Part shown: positions 43,654 through 54,710 of the stretch, piece after piece
Layout of the letters: each line of letters starts with the position of its first letter
How positions within the stretch are numbered: position 1 is the first letter of the stretch
From: Adhaeribacter swui
GTDB taxonomy: Bacteria; Bacteroidota; Bacteroidia; Cytophagales; Hymenobacteraceae
Length of the DNA stretch: 64,000 bases
Direction of reading: 5' to 3'
Assembly (NCBI RefSeq): GCF_014217805.1
Contig: NZ_CP055156.1
Span: forward strand, 5,462,585 to 5,526,584
The notes under the pieces: model-generated
Told to the model about the DNA's origin: nothing
Databases searched by the model: none
What the model saw: only the letters and a program-made list of their open reading frames with translations
Translations under genes and position numbers: made by a program

Positions 43654-44943
43654 ATGTACGATAAATTAGTGAAGAAAGAAGCCACTTTGGCGGTAATTGG
43701 TTTAGGTTACGTGGGTTTACCCATCGCCCTGGAGTTTGCCCGAAAAGTAAAAGTTATTGGATTTGATATTCATGCGGGGCGTATAGAAATGATGCGAAAC
43801 CATGTGGACCCTAGCGGCGAACTCGAAGCAGAGGATTTTGCCGGTTGCGATATTACTTTTACCCACGAGCTGGATGTATTGCGCGAAGCTACTTTTTTTA
43901 TTGTGGCGGTGCCCACTCCCATTGATGACCATGCCTTACCGGATTTAAAACCATTGGTTGGTGCTTCAACCACGGTGGGTAAAGTATTAAAGCCCGGCGA
44001 TTACGTGGTATTTGAATCTACGGTGTATCCAGGTTGTACCGAAGAAGATTGTATTCCTATTTTAGAGCGCGAATCAGGTTTAAAGTTTAAGCAGGATTTT
44101 AAAGTAGGCTATTCGCCGGAACGGATTAACCCCGGCGATAAAGAACATACCCTGGCCACTATTGTGAAAGTAGTTTCGGGCTGCGACAAAGAATCGCTGG
44201 AAAATATTGCGAAAACTTACGAATTGGTAGTAAAAGCGGGCGTACACCGGGCGTCTTCCATTAAAGTAGCCGAGGCTGCCAAAATTATCGAAAATACGCA
44301 GCGCGACGTAAACATTGCGCTCATGAACGAACTTTCTTTAATTTTCGACCGGGTAGGTATTAACACGTTTGAAGTACTCGAAGCGGCTGGTACCAAATGG
44401 AATTTTTTAAAATTTTTTCCGGGTTTGGTAGGTGGCCACTGCATTGGCGTAGATCCGTATTACTTAACGTATAAAGCTAAAGCCTTAGGATACGATGCGA
44501 AAGTTATTTTGAGTGGCCGTACCATTAATGACGGCATGGGAGCTTACATTGCTAATAAGTTGGTGAAGCTCATGATTAAGCAAGGCAAATCTATTTCTAA
44601 AGCCAAAGTGCTGGTAATGGGCGCCACTTTTAAAGAAAATGTAGAAGATATCCGGAACTCGAAAGTAGCCGATATTATCAACGAACTTAAAAGTTTTAGC
44701 GTGCAGGTAGAAGTGGTAGACCCTTACGCCGACTCGCAGGAGCTTCAGCATGAATATGGTTACGGATTGGTAGAAAAGCCAGCCAACAATTACGATGCCA
44801 TAATAGTAGCCGTTGGTCACCGCGATTACCTAAACCTGGATGATGCGTATTTCAAAAATATTACCAACGAAAGCGCCGTACTGGTAGATATTAAAGGCTT
44901 GTACCGGAATAAAATAAACTCACTGGAGTATTGGAGTCTTTAA
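43654..44943 (+). CDS. UDP-N-acetylhexosamine 6-dehydrogenase (WbpO/TviB-like)
   Basis: This nucleotide-sugar dehydrogenase oxidises C6 of a UDP-HexNAc to the uronic acid with two NAD molecules. The N-terminal Rossmann domain begins LAVIGLGYVGLPIALEF. The middle domain has STVYPGCTEED, then SPERINPGD. The catalytic cysteine is in GGHCIGVDPYYLT, and the UDP domain has MGATFKENVEDIRNSK. The sequence resembles the Vi-antigen/WbpO group more than UDP-glucose dehydrogenase. A WbpP-like epimerase is encoded at 47710, so UDP-GalNAcA is a reasonable product. Confidence 0.92.
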   Translation: MYDKLVKKEATLAVIGLGYVGLPIALEFARKVKVIGFDIHAGRIEMMRNHVDPSGELEAEDFAGCDITFTHELDVLREATFFIVAVPTPIDDHALPDLKPLVGASTTVGKVLKPGDYVVFESTVYPGCTEEDCIPILERESGLKFKQDFKVGYSPERINPGDKEHTLATIVKVVSGCDKESLENIAKTYELVVKAGVHRASSIKVAEAAKIIENTQRDVNIALMNELSLIFDRVGINTFEVLEAAGTKWNFLKFFPGLVGGHCIGVDPYYLTYKAKALGYDAKVILSGRTINDGMGAYIANKLVKLMIKQGKSISKAKVLVMGATFKENVEDIRNSKVADIINELKSFSVQVEVVDPYADSQELQHEYGYGLVEKPANNYDAIIVAVGHRDYLNLDDAYFKNITNESAVLVDIKGLYRNKINSLEYWSL

Positions 44944-45279
44944 GTTGCAGGTTACAAGTTGCAGGCTGCAAGTTCGGCTATCTTAAATATTTTGAATTCA
45001 TAACAGATAGCAGAAATTTAACAAGTTATAATTTCGTTCGCTTGGTTTTGCTTTTATCTTTGAAGGGGTGATTAGTTTATTTTATAACAGACTGAAATGT
45101 GAATTGTTACCAATATAAAAAGTTGTAATCTGCTGCTAAACAAGTATAATGGGGCATAGGATTTTAGTAGCATAATTATTTTTCAAAGTAAAATGGCAAC
45201 CTTCCGGCAGTTTAATCCGAAAGCTTGCTGAAAGAACGTACTAATTACTTTGTCTATCTACTTAAACAAAATATAAACT
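44944..45279. other. 336-bp intergenic region
   Basis: Short imperfect direct repeats of AAGTTGCAGG occur right after the dehydrogenase stop (about 44943-44975). No gene was seen; the galE promoter should lie here. Confidence 0.5.
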
Positions 45280-46326
45280 TTGGAAACAAAAGGGAAAATA
45301 GTAGTAACGGGAGGTGCCGGCTACATTGGTTCGCACGCCGTAGTCGAATTATTTGCAGCGGGTTACGAGCCAATTATTATCGATAATTTTGTTAACTCTC
45401 AGGAATCGGCTTTAGCGGGTATTCAGGAAATTATTAACTCACCGGTTAAATGCCATAAAATTGATTGTACCGATAAAGAAGCCTTGCGTCAGGTATTTCA
45501 GGAAGAAGGTACTATTCTGGGGGTTATTCATTTTGCCGCTTACAAAGCCGTGGGCGAATCGGTAAAAGAACCTTTAAAATATTACCACAACAACGTAGGC
45601 TCCTTGGTGGCTCTGTTGGAGGTAATGACTGAATTTAACGTAAATAAACTGGTTTTCTCGTCGTCGTGTACCGTGTATGGCATTCCCGATCAGTTACCGG
45701 TTACCGAGGCTACTCCGGTTAAAAAAGCCAACTCGCCATATGGCAACACCAAGCAAATCTGCGAAGATATTTTATCGGATTTAGCCCATAGCGGTAGCAG
45801 CCCTATTTACTCCATAGCGTTACGATATTTTAACCCGGTTGGCGCCCATCCATCCGCCAAAATCGGGGAATTACCGTTAGGTGTACCCAATAATCTGGTG
45901 CCGTTTATTACGCAAACTGCCATGGGTATCCGCGAGAAATTAACTGTATTCGGTAACGATTACGATACGCCGGATGGCAGCAATATTCGCGATTACATTC
46001 ACGTAGTAGATTTAGCTAAAGCGCACGTAGTAGCCATCGACCGCCTGGTTCAAAATAAAGGCGAGCAGATCGAGTTTTTTAATATTGGCACTGGTCAAGG
46101 CAATTCGGTATTAGAAGTAATTCATACTTTCGAGAAAGTTACCGGACAAAAACTCAACTACGTGATTGGGCCGCGGCGGGCCGGCGATGTGCCTAAAATT
46201 TATGCCGATGTAACCAAATCTACGCAGGAGCTGGGCTTTAAAACCGAACTAGGCTTAGAAGAATCTTTAAAAAGCGCCTGGGACTGGGAAGTAAATTTAA
46301 AGAATAAGCAACAAGCGGCCAGCTAA
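45280..46326 (+). CDS. galE: UDP-glucose 4-epimerase
   Basis: A short-chain dehydrogenase fold enzyme interconverting UDP-glucose and UDP-galactose. It shows VVTGGAGYIGSHAVVEL, VIHFAAYKAVGESV, SSSCTVYGIP and the catalytic SPYGNTKQICED (Y-x3-K). RYFNPVGAHPS and DYIHVVDLAKAHV are typical GalE blocks. The start is TTG at 45280; there is no ATG before the Rossmann motif. The length of 348 is normal. It supplies sugar for the surface glycan cluster. Confidence 0.95.
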   Translation: METKGKIVVTGGAGYIGSHAVVELFAAGYEPIIIDNFVNSQESALAGIQEIINSPVKCHKIDCTDKEALRQVFQEEGTILGVIHFAAYKAVGESVKEPLKYYHNNVGSLVALLEVMTEFNVNKLVFSSSCTVYGIPDQLPVTEATPVKKANSPYGNTKQICEDILSDLAHSGSSPIYSIALRYFNPVGAHPSAKIGELPLGVPNNLVPFITQTAMGIREKLTVFGNDYDTPDGSNIRDYIHVVDLAKAHVVAIDRLVQNKGEQIEFFNIGTGQGNSVLEVIHTFEKVTGQKLNYVIGPRRAGDVPKIYADVTKSTQELGFKTELGLEESLKSAWDWEVNLKNKQQAAS

Positions 46327-46555
46327 ACCTGTGCTTTGCCCAATTAAAAATTAGAAATTATGAATTAGAAATGAGGGCTAAATTCTTCTTCCACTTAGTT
46401 CTAGAATAAAATTTACTCTAAAAACTAATTTGATCAAGCACTAGATTGCTGTAATCAGCCTTTATTTTAAAAATTACATGACACAAAAGTCTAACATCTA
46501 ATATCCTGATACCTGTGTCTTATTAGTTATTGGTTGTAGTACTTAATTAAACCAC

Positions 46556-47602
46556 ATGAAAATATTAATTACCGGGGGAGCCGGCTTTATTGGTTCGCAC
46601 GTAGTGCGGTTGTTTGTTACGAAATACCCGAATTACCAAATTGTAAACCTCGATAAGCTCACGTACGCCGGCAATCTGGAGAACCTGCGCGACATTGAAA
46701 ATCAGCTGAACTACACTTTTGTAAAGGGTGATATTGTGGATGCGGATTTTATTCAACAGTTGTTCGCGGAGCAGCAATTTGATGCGGTCATTCACCTGGC
46801 GGCCGAGTCGCACGTGGACCGGTCTATTACCGACCCTTTGGCTTTTGTGTACACCAACGTTATAGGCACCGTAAATTTACTAAATGCCGCCCGCCACCAT
46901 TGGCATAATAACTACGAAGGCCATGTGTTTTACCACGTTTCTACCGACGAAGTATACGGCTCTTTGGGCGAAACCGGCATGTTCACCGAAGAAACCAAGT
47001 ACGATCCGCATTCGCCGTACTCGGCTTCTAAAGCCAGCTCCGACCATTTCGTCCGCGCTTACCACGATACCTATGGGCTACCGGTAAAAATATCTAACTG
47101 TTCTAATAATTACGGCCCCAATCATTTTCCGGAAAAATTAATTCCGCTGTCCATTAATAATATCCGCAACAGCAAACCAGTGCCCGTTTATGGCAAAGGC
47201 GAAAACGTGCGCGACTGGCTTTTTGTAAAAGACCATGCAACGGCTATTGATGCCGTTTTTCATAAAGGAAAAGTGGGCGATACCTATAATATTGGCGGAG
47301 TGAACGAGTGGAAAAACATTGATTTAATCCGGCTACTCTGCGATGTCATGGACGAGAAAACCGGTAAACTCCAAGGCACCTCCCAAAAGTTAATCACGTT
47401 TGTAACTGACCGGGCCGGACACGATCTGCGTTACGCCATTGATTCGTCGAAGATTATACGCGAGCTAGGTTGGAAACCTTCGGTTACGTTTGAGCAAGGC
47501 CTGGCGCAAACCGTAGACTGGTACCTCCAAAACACCGAATGGCTGGAACACGTTACTTCCGGCACTTACCAGGATTACTACGATAAGCAATACACCCGAT
47601 AA
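46556..47602 (+). CDS. rmlB: dTDP-glucose 4,6-dehydratase
   Basis: It converts dTDP-glucose to dTDP-4-keto-6-deoxyglucose. Features are ILITGGAGFIGSHVV, HLAAESHVDRSI, the catalytic FYHVSTDEVYG and SPYSASKASSDHF (Y-x3-K), and RDWLFVKDHATAID. The length is 348 residues. It pairs with rmlA at 48892, but rmlC and rmlD are not in the window, so the final deoxysugar could be rhamnose or another 6-deoxyhexose. Confidence 0.96.
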   Translation: MKILITGGAGFIGSHVVRLFVTKYPNYQIVNLDKLTYAGNLENLRDIENQLNYTFVKGDIVDADFIQQLFAEQQFDAVIHLAAESHVDRSITDPLAFVYTNVIGTVNLLNAARHHWHNNYEGHVFYHVSTDEVYGSLGETGMFTEETKYDPHSPYSASKASSDHFVRAYHDTYGLPVKISNCSNNYGPNHFPEKLIPLSINNIRNSKPVPVYGKGENVRDWLFVKDHATAIDAVFHKGKVGDTYNIGGVNEWKNIDLIRLLCDVMDEKTGKLQGTSQKLITFVTDRAGHDLRYAIDSSKIIRELGWKPSVTFEQGLAQTVDWYLQNTEWLEHVTSGTYQDYYDKQYTR

Positions 47603-47606
47603 ACAA

Positions 47607-47698
47607 ATTAGGAATTAGAAATTAAAAATTAGAAATGATTACTTGAAGTAACCTGCTCTAAAAACAATTTCTAATTCCTAATTTTTGATTTCTAATTT
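47607..47698. repeat. Inverted repeat of AATTAGAAATTA type
   Basis: Arms around 47607-47636 and 47665-47698 (AGGAATTAGAAATT and, inverted, AATTTCTAATTCCTAA-like) flank 28 bases between rmlB and the epimerase gene. A related single-strand run lies at about 46345-46372. Confidence 0.65.
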
Positions 47699-47709
47699 AA
47701 AAAAAGAAC

Positions 47710-48714
47710 GTGTACGAAAATCCTTTTCACAGCCATCCCCTCGAAAATTTATCTTTTTTAGTAACCGGAGGCGGAGGCTTTATTGGTTCTAATCTGGTTG
47801 AATATTTATTAAAATATAATGCGGGCAAAGTTCGGGTGCTCGATAACTTTTCGAACGGTTTTCTAAAAAATATAAAAGCGTTTCAGGATTATACCCGTTT
47901 TGAGCTGATAGAAGGCGATATCCGCAACCCGGAAGTTTGTCAGCAGGCTTGCGCCGGAATGGATATTGTGCTGCACCAAGCTGCTTTAGGATCGGTGCCG
48001 CGTAGCATTAAAGACCCCATTACTACTAACGACGTTAATATTGGCGGTTTTGTAAATATGCTTACCGCTGCTAAAGACCAACAGGTAAAACGCTTTGTGT
48101 ATGCGGCTTCGTCCTCTACTTACGGCGATAGCAAAACCTTACCGAAGGTAGAAGATATAATTGGGCGGCCTTTATCGCCGTACGCAGTAACCAAATACGC
48201 TAATGAGTTATACGCCGATGTTTTTGGCAAAACCTACGGCATGGAAATTATCGGGCTGCGGTATTTTAATATTTTCGGGCCGCGCCAGGATCCAAACGGA
48301 GCTTATGCGGCCGTTATTCCTTTATTTATCGATGCGGTATTAAAAGGTAAGTCACCCCGGATGAACGGCGATGGCAACCAAACCCGCGACTTTACCTTTG
48401 TAGAGAATTGCGTGGAAGCCAATATCCGGGCCGCTTTGGTACAAAATCCGGAAGCAATTAATCAGGTGTATAACATTGCCGTTGGTGACCGTACTTCGCT
48501 GAACGATTTATTTAACATCCTGAAAGAAGAAGCTCAATCCGAAATAAATCCAACTTACGGACCAGAACGGGCCGGCGATATCCGGGATAGTTTAGCCGAT
48601 ATCACAAAAGCCCGCACCTTATTGGGTTACGCCCCCCAAATTAAAATTAAAGAAGGCTTGCAAATTACCCTGGATTGGTTCCGTAATAACCAGGAGTTTA
48701 TCTATAATAATTAA
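47710..48714 (+). CDS. UDP-N-acetylglucosamine 4-epimerase (WbpP-like)
   Basis: An SDR epimerase of 334 residues starting at GTG 47710. The sequence LVTGGGGFIGSNLVEYLL, then LHQAALGSVPRSIKDPI, SSSTYGDSKTLPK, SPYAVTKYANELYADVF and RYFNIFGPRQDPNGAYAAV follows the WbpP/TviC pattern very closely. WbpP-type enzymes prefer the N-acetylated sugar, feeding UDP-GalNAc to the 6-dehydrogenase encoded at 43654. Specificity needs the key residues to be modelled. Confidence 0.9.
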   Translation: MYENPFHSHPLENLSFLVTGGGGFIGSNLVEYLLKYNAGKVRVLDNFSNGFLKNIKAFQDYTRFELIEGDIRNPEVCQQACAGMDIVLHQAALGSVPRSIKDPITTNDVNIGGFVNMLTAAKDQQVKRFVYAASSSTYGDSKTLPKVEDIIGRPLSPYAVTKYANELYADVFGKTYGMEIIGLRYFNIFGPRQDPNGAYAAVIPLFIDAVLKGKSPRMNGDGNQTRDFTFVENCVEANIRAALVQNPEAINQVYNIAVGDRTSLNDLFNILKEEAQSEINPTYGPERAGDIRDSLADITKARTLLGYAPQIKIKEGLQITLDWFRNNQEFIYNN

Positions 48715-48891
48715 ATTTTAAGCTAATTGAATTGCCGGATGGTTGAAGGATTGCTGCTGAGTAATAATCATGAAACCAACCACCCCTGCCCTCCTAAGCT
48801 AAGGGGGAAAGCTCTAGGATTTTGATTTAGTACGTTTAATATTTAACAATTAAAACAAAGGTCTATCGACTATGGACCGTCGACTAATGAT

Positions 48892-49773
<882 letters not shown>

Positions 49774-49855
49774 TTGCGGATTACCACGGATTATTGGATT
49801 TCGCGGATTTTATTCTCCTCACATTTCCCTAACTATGGCAGGGTTACTTCTTAAC

Positions 49856-49956
49856 TATGGCGCGGAAGTTACTTCCGTGCCTTAATCAAGTTTCCCAAGA
49901 AAATCGACGGCTCTCTTTTTATAAAACCTAAAGGCACGGAAGTAACTTCCGCGCCA
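49856..49956. repeat. Inverted pair of REP-like hairpins (family A copies 2 and 3)
   Basis: Copy 2 (49856-49884) and copy 3 (49931-49956) carry the TATGGCGCGGAAGT/ACTTCCGTGCC unit in opposite orientations, about 46 bp apart. Each unit can fold on its own, and the two can also pair with each other, as in a REPIN. A third copy is at 3231-3256. Confidence 0.82.
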
Positions 49957-50026
49957 TACTGTCATTGTCAGCCAATAACCGACTCTCCTCCCAATTATTA
50001 AGGAAAAGCCTCTTAGCGTAGAGGTG

Positions 50027-51319
50027 TTACTTTTGCGCCTCGTACTTTTCTTTAAATTTCTGGTATAAAGCTTTTTGCTTATCGGTAAGGTTGATTTTAC
50101 GGCCCTGGATATAGGCTGAGGTAATGTTGTTGGTGCGCATATCCAATAAATCGCCGGCCGAAATAATCAGGTTCGCATCTTTACCTGGCTCCACGGTGCC
50201 AGTTTGCTGGTCTACTCCTAAAATTTTAGCCGTATTTGCCGACACTGCCGCTAAAGCTTGTTCTTGGGTTAGTCCGTATGCAACGGCTGTACCGGCAATA
50301 AATGGCAAATTACGGTGCCCGTGCAGCGCTCCATCGTATTGCAGGCAATACAATATACCGGCTTGTTGCAGCAAATACGGCAGTTTATAAGGCAAATCTA
50401 CATCGTCTACGGTGCGGGTGGGTAACGCGTGAATGCCCGAGATAATGACCGGAACGTTCTGTTCTTTTAAAAAATCCGTAATTTTCCAGCTATCGTAGCC
50501 GCCAACCAGCACAATATTCTTCACGTTGTTCTTTTTCGCGAAACGGATGCCTTCGATAATTTCTTTGGCTCCATCGGCATGGATATATAATTTTTTGCTG
50601 CCATCGAACAAACCTTTAAGAGCTGATAATTTTAAATTTTCTTTACCGGCAGCTTCCTTACTAAAAGCAACGGCTTCCGTAAATAGTTGCTGTAACTCCT
50701 GCAAAGCTTTTTCCCGGTTGTTAATGGTTTCGCTGAGGTCTGGCCGCGATTCTGGTTGGAGTGCCCGGGGGATGGTGGGCCAGTTCAGGTGTAAACCATC
50801 ATCGGCTTTAATAACAGCATCTTCCCAGTTCCAGGCATCTAACTGCATTACTGACGAAGAGCCGGAAATAGTACCACCCACCGGCGTGGCTTGTACCAAT
50901 AAAACCCCGTTGCCCCGGATTGTGGGTAAAATATCCGAATCGGTGTTATAGGCAATCAAAGACCGTACATTCGGGTTAAAAACACCTACTTCCTGTTCGT
51001 CGCGGGTAGACCGCACCGACGAAATATCGGTTAAACCTAACTGCGTATTGGGTTGAATGAGGCCCGGATAAATATGCTGGCCGGTAACTTCTACTACTTC
51101 GTAGCCGGTAGCAGCCGGGGCACTACTGGCCGGGCCAGCGTAGGTAATTTTACCTTTATCAAAAGCTACGGCAGCTTTCTCGATTACCGGGCCATTGCCC
51201 ACGTGCAGCGTAGCGCCGGTAAGTAACACGGGTTTGGTTTGCTTCGGAGCGGGTGCCGGTACTTGCGCCCAGGTAGTAAGACTAAGAAAAAGCGTCGCCG
51301 TTAATATGGTATATTTCAT
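50027..51319 (-). CDS. Amidohydrolase-like protein lacking the metal-binding HxH
   Basis: Start at ATG 51319 gives a clean signal peptide (LSLTTWAQ); a longer frame to 51382 has no support. The fold is that of imidazolonepropionase-like amidohydrolases (ILLTGATLHVGNGP, ending PGKDANLIIS), but the position normally reading DxHxH is GLIQPNTQLGL, without histidines. Other ligand positions are also altered. It is probably catalytically inactive and may serve as a partner of the larger protein encoded upstream. The two genes are on the same strand, 90 bp apart. Confidence 0.85.
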   Translation of the reverse strand: MKYTILTATLFLSLTTWAQVPAPAPKQTKPVLLTGATLHVGNGPVIEKAAVAFDKGKITYAGPASSAPAATGYEVVEVTGQHIYPGLIQPNTQLGLTDISSVRSTRDEQEVGVFNPNVRSLIAYNTDSDILPTIRGNGVLLVQATPVGGTISGSSSVMQLDAWNWEDAVIKADDGLHLNWPTIPRALQPESRPDLSETINNREKALQELQQLFTEAVAFSKEAAGKENLKLSALKGLFDGSKKLYIHADGAKEIIEGIRFAKKNNVKNIVLVGGYDSWKITDFLKEQNVPVIISGIHALPTRTVDDVDLPYKLPYLLQQAGILYCLQYDGALHGHRNLPFIAGTAVAYGLTQEQALAAVSANTAKILGVDQQTGTVEPGKDANLIISAGDLLDMRTNNITSAYIQGRKINLTDKQKALYQKFKEKYEAQK

Positions 51320-51409
51320 TTGTTTAGTCGATAGTCCATGGTCAATAGTCCATGGATTTTTAAAATTTAAATGTTTGGGCAATAGTAAATTTGTTACCCC
51401 GAATCTTTT

Positions 51410-54400
51410 TTATTCTTCCACCACTATGTCTTCGCAGTGTTTTACCTCGCCTTTACGGGTTACCGGAGCCGGTTGGGTGGGTTCGCCGGATTGTTTGGCC
51501 GAAAGCATTTTTTGAATCAGTCGTTGGCGTTCCTGATCCCGTTCCTGGCGGAGTTGTTTATCATTATCCAGGTCGTAATAAAGCGTACCATCCACAAAGG
51601 TTTTTTCGGCTTTGGCATAAATAGAAAGCGGGTGGTCGGTCCAGAGTACTACATCGGCATCTTTGCCGGGTTTTAAGCTGCCCATGCGGTTATCCAAGTG
51701 CAGTAATTTAGCCGGATTGAGCGTAACTAATTTCAGGGCTTCTTCTTCGGATAAACCACCGTACTTTACGGTTTTAGCTGCTTCCTGATTTAAACGGCGA
51801 GCCATTTCGGCGTCGTCGGAGTTAATGGCGGTTACTAAACCCACATTAGTCATGAGGGCGGCGTTGTACGGAATGGCATCTTTCACTTCCATTTTATAAG
51901 CCCACCAGTCCGAAAACGTAGAAGCGCCCGAGCCGTGGTTTTTCATTTTATCGGCCACTTTGTATCCTTCCAGAATGTGCGTAAACGTATTTACCTGAAA
52001 GCCCATTTGGTCGGCCACTTTTAAAAGCATGTTAATCTCCGACTGCACGTACGAATGGCAGGTGATAAAACGCTGTTTATTTAAAATTTCGGCAAGCGCT
52101 TCCAGTTCCAGGTCGCGGCGGGGTGCTCCGGTTTTGGCCTGCGCTGATTTGGAAAGTTTGCGGTAGTTTTTCCAGGCTTGGTCGTATTCTTTGGCTCGCT
52201 GAAAAGCATCGATGTAAACCTGTTCCACACCCATGCGGGTTTGCGGGAACCGGATGGTATGCTGCGAACTCCAGTTCGATTGTTTTACGTTTTCGCCGAG
52301 AGCAAATTTAATGTAGTTATCCGCGCCTTTAATTTTTAGTTCTTCGGGTCCCAAGCCCCAGCGCAATTTAATTAAAGCTGATTGTCCGCCAATGGGATTG
52401 GCCGAGCCGTGCAGTAGTTGGGAGGCTACGACACCACCCGCTAACTGCCGGTAAATATTAATATCTTCCGGATCTACTACATCGCCGATGCGTACTTCGG
52501 AGGTAACCGATTGCGTTCCTTCGTTTACGGAGTGGCTGATAGCAATGTGCGAGTGCTCGTCGATAATACCGGGCGTAACGTGTTTGCCGGTACCATCAAT
52601 GGTTTTAGCGCCGTTACTTGAGAGATTTTTGCCTACTTTTTCAATTTTACCGTTGCGCATTAAAACATCCGCATTTTCCAGGCGGCCTTCTTTTTCATTC
52701 GTCCAGACGGTAGCATTTTTAATCAGGATGGTTTCCGATTTAGGTAAAGCGGTGCGGCCAAAAGCGGTAAAGGGGAACAAATTAGCGCCCAGCGGGCCTA
52801 CTTCGGGAAGTTTGGGAGCAACTACCGGAGGAGGTGGTACCGGGTAAGCTTTTTCTAAAGTTGCCACCCATTTTACCGGCGTACCAATAGGTACTTGTCC
52901 GGAACCTTCAAACCCAGGTTTGCCGGTGGTGTACCAACCACTTAAACGTACCAGGCTCTCCGGTTTTTTAGGATCAGCGTTATAAGTGAGTGTAATCAGG
53001 TCGTTGGTTAAATTTAAACCTGCTTTGATCTTGGTAGTATCTTTTTCGGCCGGATTTTTAAAAATGAGGCGACCATCGGGTTTGTCACCCATTCCGGTAA
53101 TTTCCAAACGGATGGGGGCTTGGTCGCCCACCTTCAGGGAATAAGTGCCCCGCACATCAATGGGCAACTGCCGTACGGCATAACGTTCGCCCTGAACCCA
53201 ATTTTCTAGTATTACATTTTCGCCCTGAAAAACAGGTTGCGAGGTAATGATAAAGTTAGCCATCATGCCTTTCCGCAACGCACCTACCTGGTTTTCGGCT
53301 TGCAGTAAGCGGGCTGGGGTTTGAGTCAGAGCTTTTAAGGCTTCCTGCTCCGAGAGGCCGTAGGTTATGGCTTTGCGAATATTAGTCAGAAATTTTTTCT
53401 TATCTTTTAAATCAGCGGCGGTAAAAGCAAAGACTACGTTGTTTTTAGTTAATAAGGCGGCGTTAGCCGGAGCCATTTCCCAATGCTTTAAATCTTCCAG
53501 GGCAATCAAATCCGCATCAAGTGGGTCTTCTACGTTATAAGCATCCGGAAAATTAACCGGCAGAATTAAAGGTGCGTTCGTTGCTTTTACCTCGCGTAAC
53601 ATTTGGTATTCGTCACCGCGGCCTTTAATAATGTATTGCTTCCCAAACTCATCTCCAATTTTATCAGCGCGTAACACATTTAGTTTATCCAATACTTCAA
53701 AAATGTGAGGCAGGGTGCGATTGGCATAAAAAGCTTGTAACGATAAGTTTTGTTCTTCTTGGGGGTGGTGATGCAGCCAGTCGGCATCCAGATAAGTTTG
53801 GCGCACCAAAGCGATAGCTCCCATCAAGGAGCCCGGATAATCTTGCGAAGAAGAACCCCGGTTAAAAGACATACCAACAGCGACTTTTTCTTTTAATACA
53901 ACTTCATTTTCCCGTTTTTGCGCCAGGGTTACCAAAGCGGCCGTTCCCCGGGCAATGCCGTCTGGGTGCTGGGTCAATACGGTACCAAAACCTTGCTGCC
54001 GGTAATCTTCGGCGCTTTTATTATCCACTTTAAATAATTCTACGGCGTTGGCATCGGCCCGAATGGCCTGGTTCCAGTTAAAAGCGCCTTTCCGGGTACT
54101 TTCGGGTTGCGGTGGAGAAGTAAAACCCACCGACGCAGGTGCTATGGGCGGCAAACCATAAGCCGAAAACAAATCAATAAAACTGGGGTAAATAAACTTA
54201 CCCTGTGCATCCACCACTACCGCACCAGCCGGAATTTTAATGTTAGCGCCCGCGGCTTCTACTTTCCCGTTTCGGATTACTAAAGTGGCTTTGTCGAGTT
54301 TGGTTTGATAATCGACGAAAATGGTTGCGTTGGTAAAAGCGACTAAGCCGGGGCGATCGTCGTACACGCCATTACGTGGGAAAGTTTGCTGCGCGTGGCT

Positions 54401-54451
54401 TGAGAAAGAAGTGCCGGCGGCAAAAAGAAGAGTAAAAATAATTTTACGCAT
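51410..54451 (-). CDS. Large exported two-domain amidohydrolase
   Basis: This 1013-residue protein with a signal peptide (SFSSHAQ) contains two amidohydrolase-like domains. The N-terminal one (about 30-430) has FIYPSFIDLFSAYG in place of the HxH motif and looks inactive. The linker (about 430-570) is beta-rich. The C-terminal one (about 575-960) has H633 and H635 in GIIDEHSHIA, FITCHSYV, FTHILEGYK and a late INSDDAE aspartate, so it can bind metal. The tail is charged and helical. Such tandem proteins are common in Bacteroidetes as exported amidohydrolases of unknown substrate. It is upstream of the smaller pseudoenzyme gene in a probable operon. Confidence 0.88.
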   Translation of the reverse strand: MRKIIFTLLFAAGTSFSSHAQQTFPRNGVYDDRPGLVAFTNATIFVDYQTKLDKATLVIRNGKVEAAGANIKIPAGAVVVDAQGKFIYPSFIDLFSAYGLPPIAPASVGFTSPPQPESTRKGAFNWNQAIRADANAVELFKVDNKSAEDYRQQGFGTVLTQHPDGIARGTAALVTLAQKRENEVVLKEKVAVGMSFNRGSSSQDYPGSLMGAIALVRQTYLDADWLHHHPQEEQNLSLQAFYANRTLPHIFEVLDKLNVLRADKIGDEFGKQYIIKGRGDEYQMLREVKATNAPLILPVNFPDAYNVEDPLDADLIALEDLKHWEMAPANAALLTKNNVVFAFTAADLKDKKKFLTNIRKAITYGLSEQEALKALTQTPARLLQAENQVGALRKGMMANFIITSQPVFQGENVILENWVQGERYAVRQLPIDVRGTYSLKVGDQAPIRLEITGMGDKPDGRLIFKNPAEKDTTKIKAGLNLTNDLITLTYNADPKKPESLVRLSGWYTTGKPGFEGSGQVPIGTPVKWVATLEKAYPVPPPPVVAPKLPEVGPLGANLFPFTAFGRTALPKSETILIKNATVWTNEKEGRLENADVLMRNGKIEKVGKNLSSNGAKTIDGTGKHVTPGIIDEHSHIAISHSVNEGTQSVTSEVRIGDVVDPEDINIYRQLAGGVVASQLLHGSANPIGGQSALIKLRWGLGPEELKIKGADNYIKFALGENVKQSNWSSQHTIRFPQTRMGVEQVYIDAFQRAKEYDQAWKNYRKLSKSAQAKTGAPRRDLELEALAEILNKQRFITCHSYVQSEINMLLKVADQMGFQVNTFTHILEGYKVADKMKNHGSGASTFSDWWAYKMEVKDAIPYNAALMTNVGLVTAINSDDAEMARRLNQEAAKTVKYGGLSEEEALKLVTLNPAKLLHLDNRMGSLKPGKDADVVLWTDHPLSIYAKAEKTFVDGTLYYDLDNDKQLRQERDQERQRLIQKMLSAKQSGEPTQPAPVTRKGEVKHCEDIVVEE

Positions 54452-54710
54452 GTAAATAACCGTATGGAGACCGAAATTTACAGCAGTTCTGCCGGAATTC
54501 TAATTTTTTTAAAATATTTCGAAAGAACCTAAACGAAAGCGGTTACCAGCAACCAGAAAGCTTTTGGGAATGAAAAATTTAAAATTTTTAAATATATAAA
54601 ACTGCTCTTAGCTTTAAGAAACTTTCTTTTGATTTGAAGATGAGGCTGAAATGCATTGCTTATAATAATTTCTTACTCTATTATAAGTTATCGAAATAAT
54701 ATAACTGAAA

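Noticed and set aside
44943-44975. AAGTTGCAGG direct repeats as a regulatory site
   Set aside because: They lie directly after a stop codon, are imperfect, and no dyad or known operator was found.
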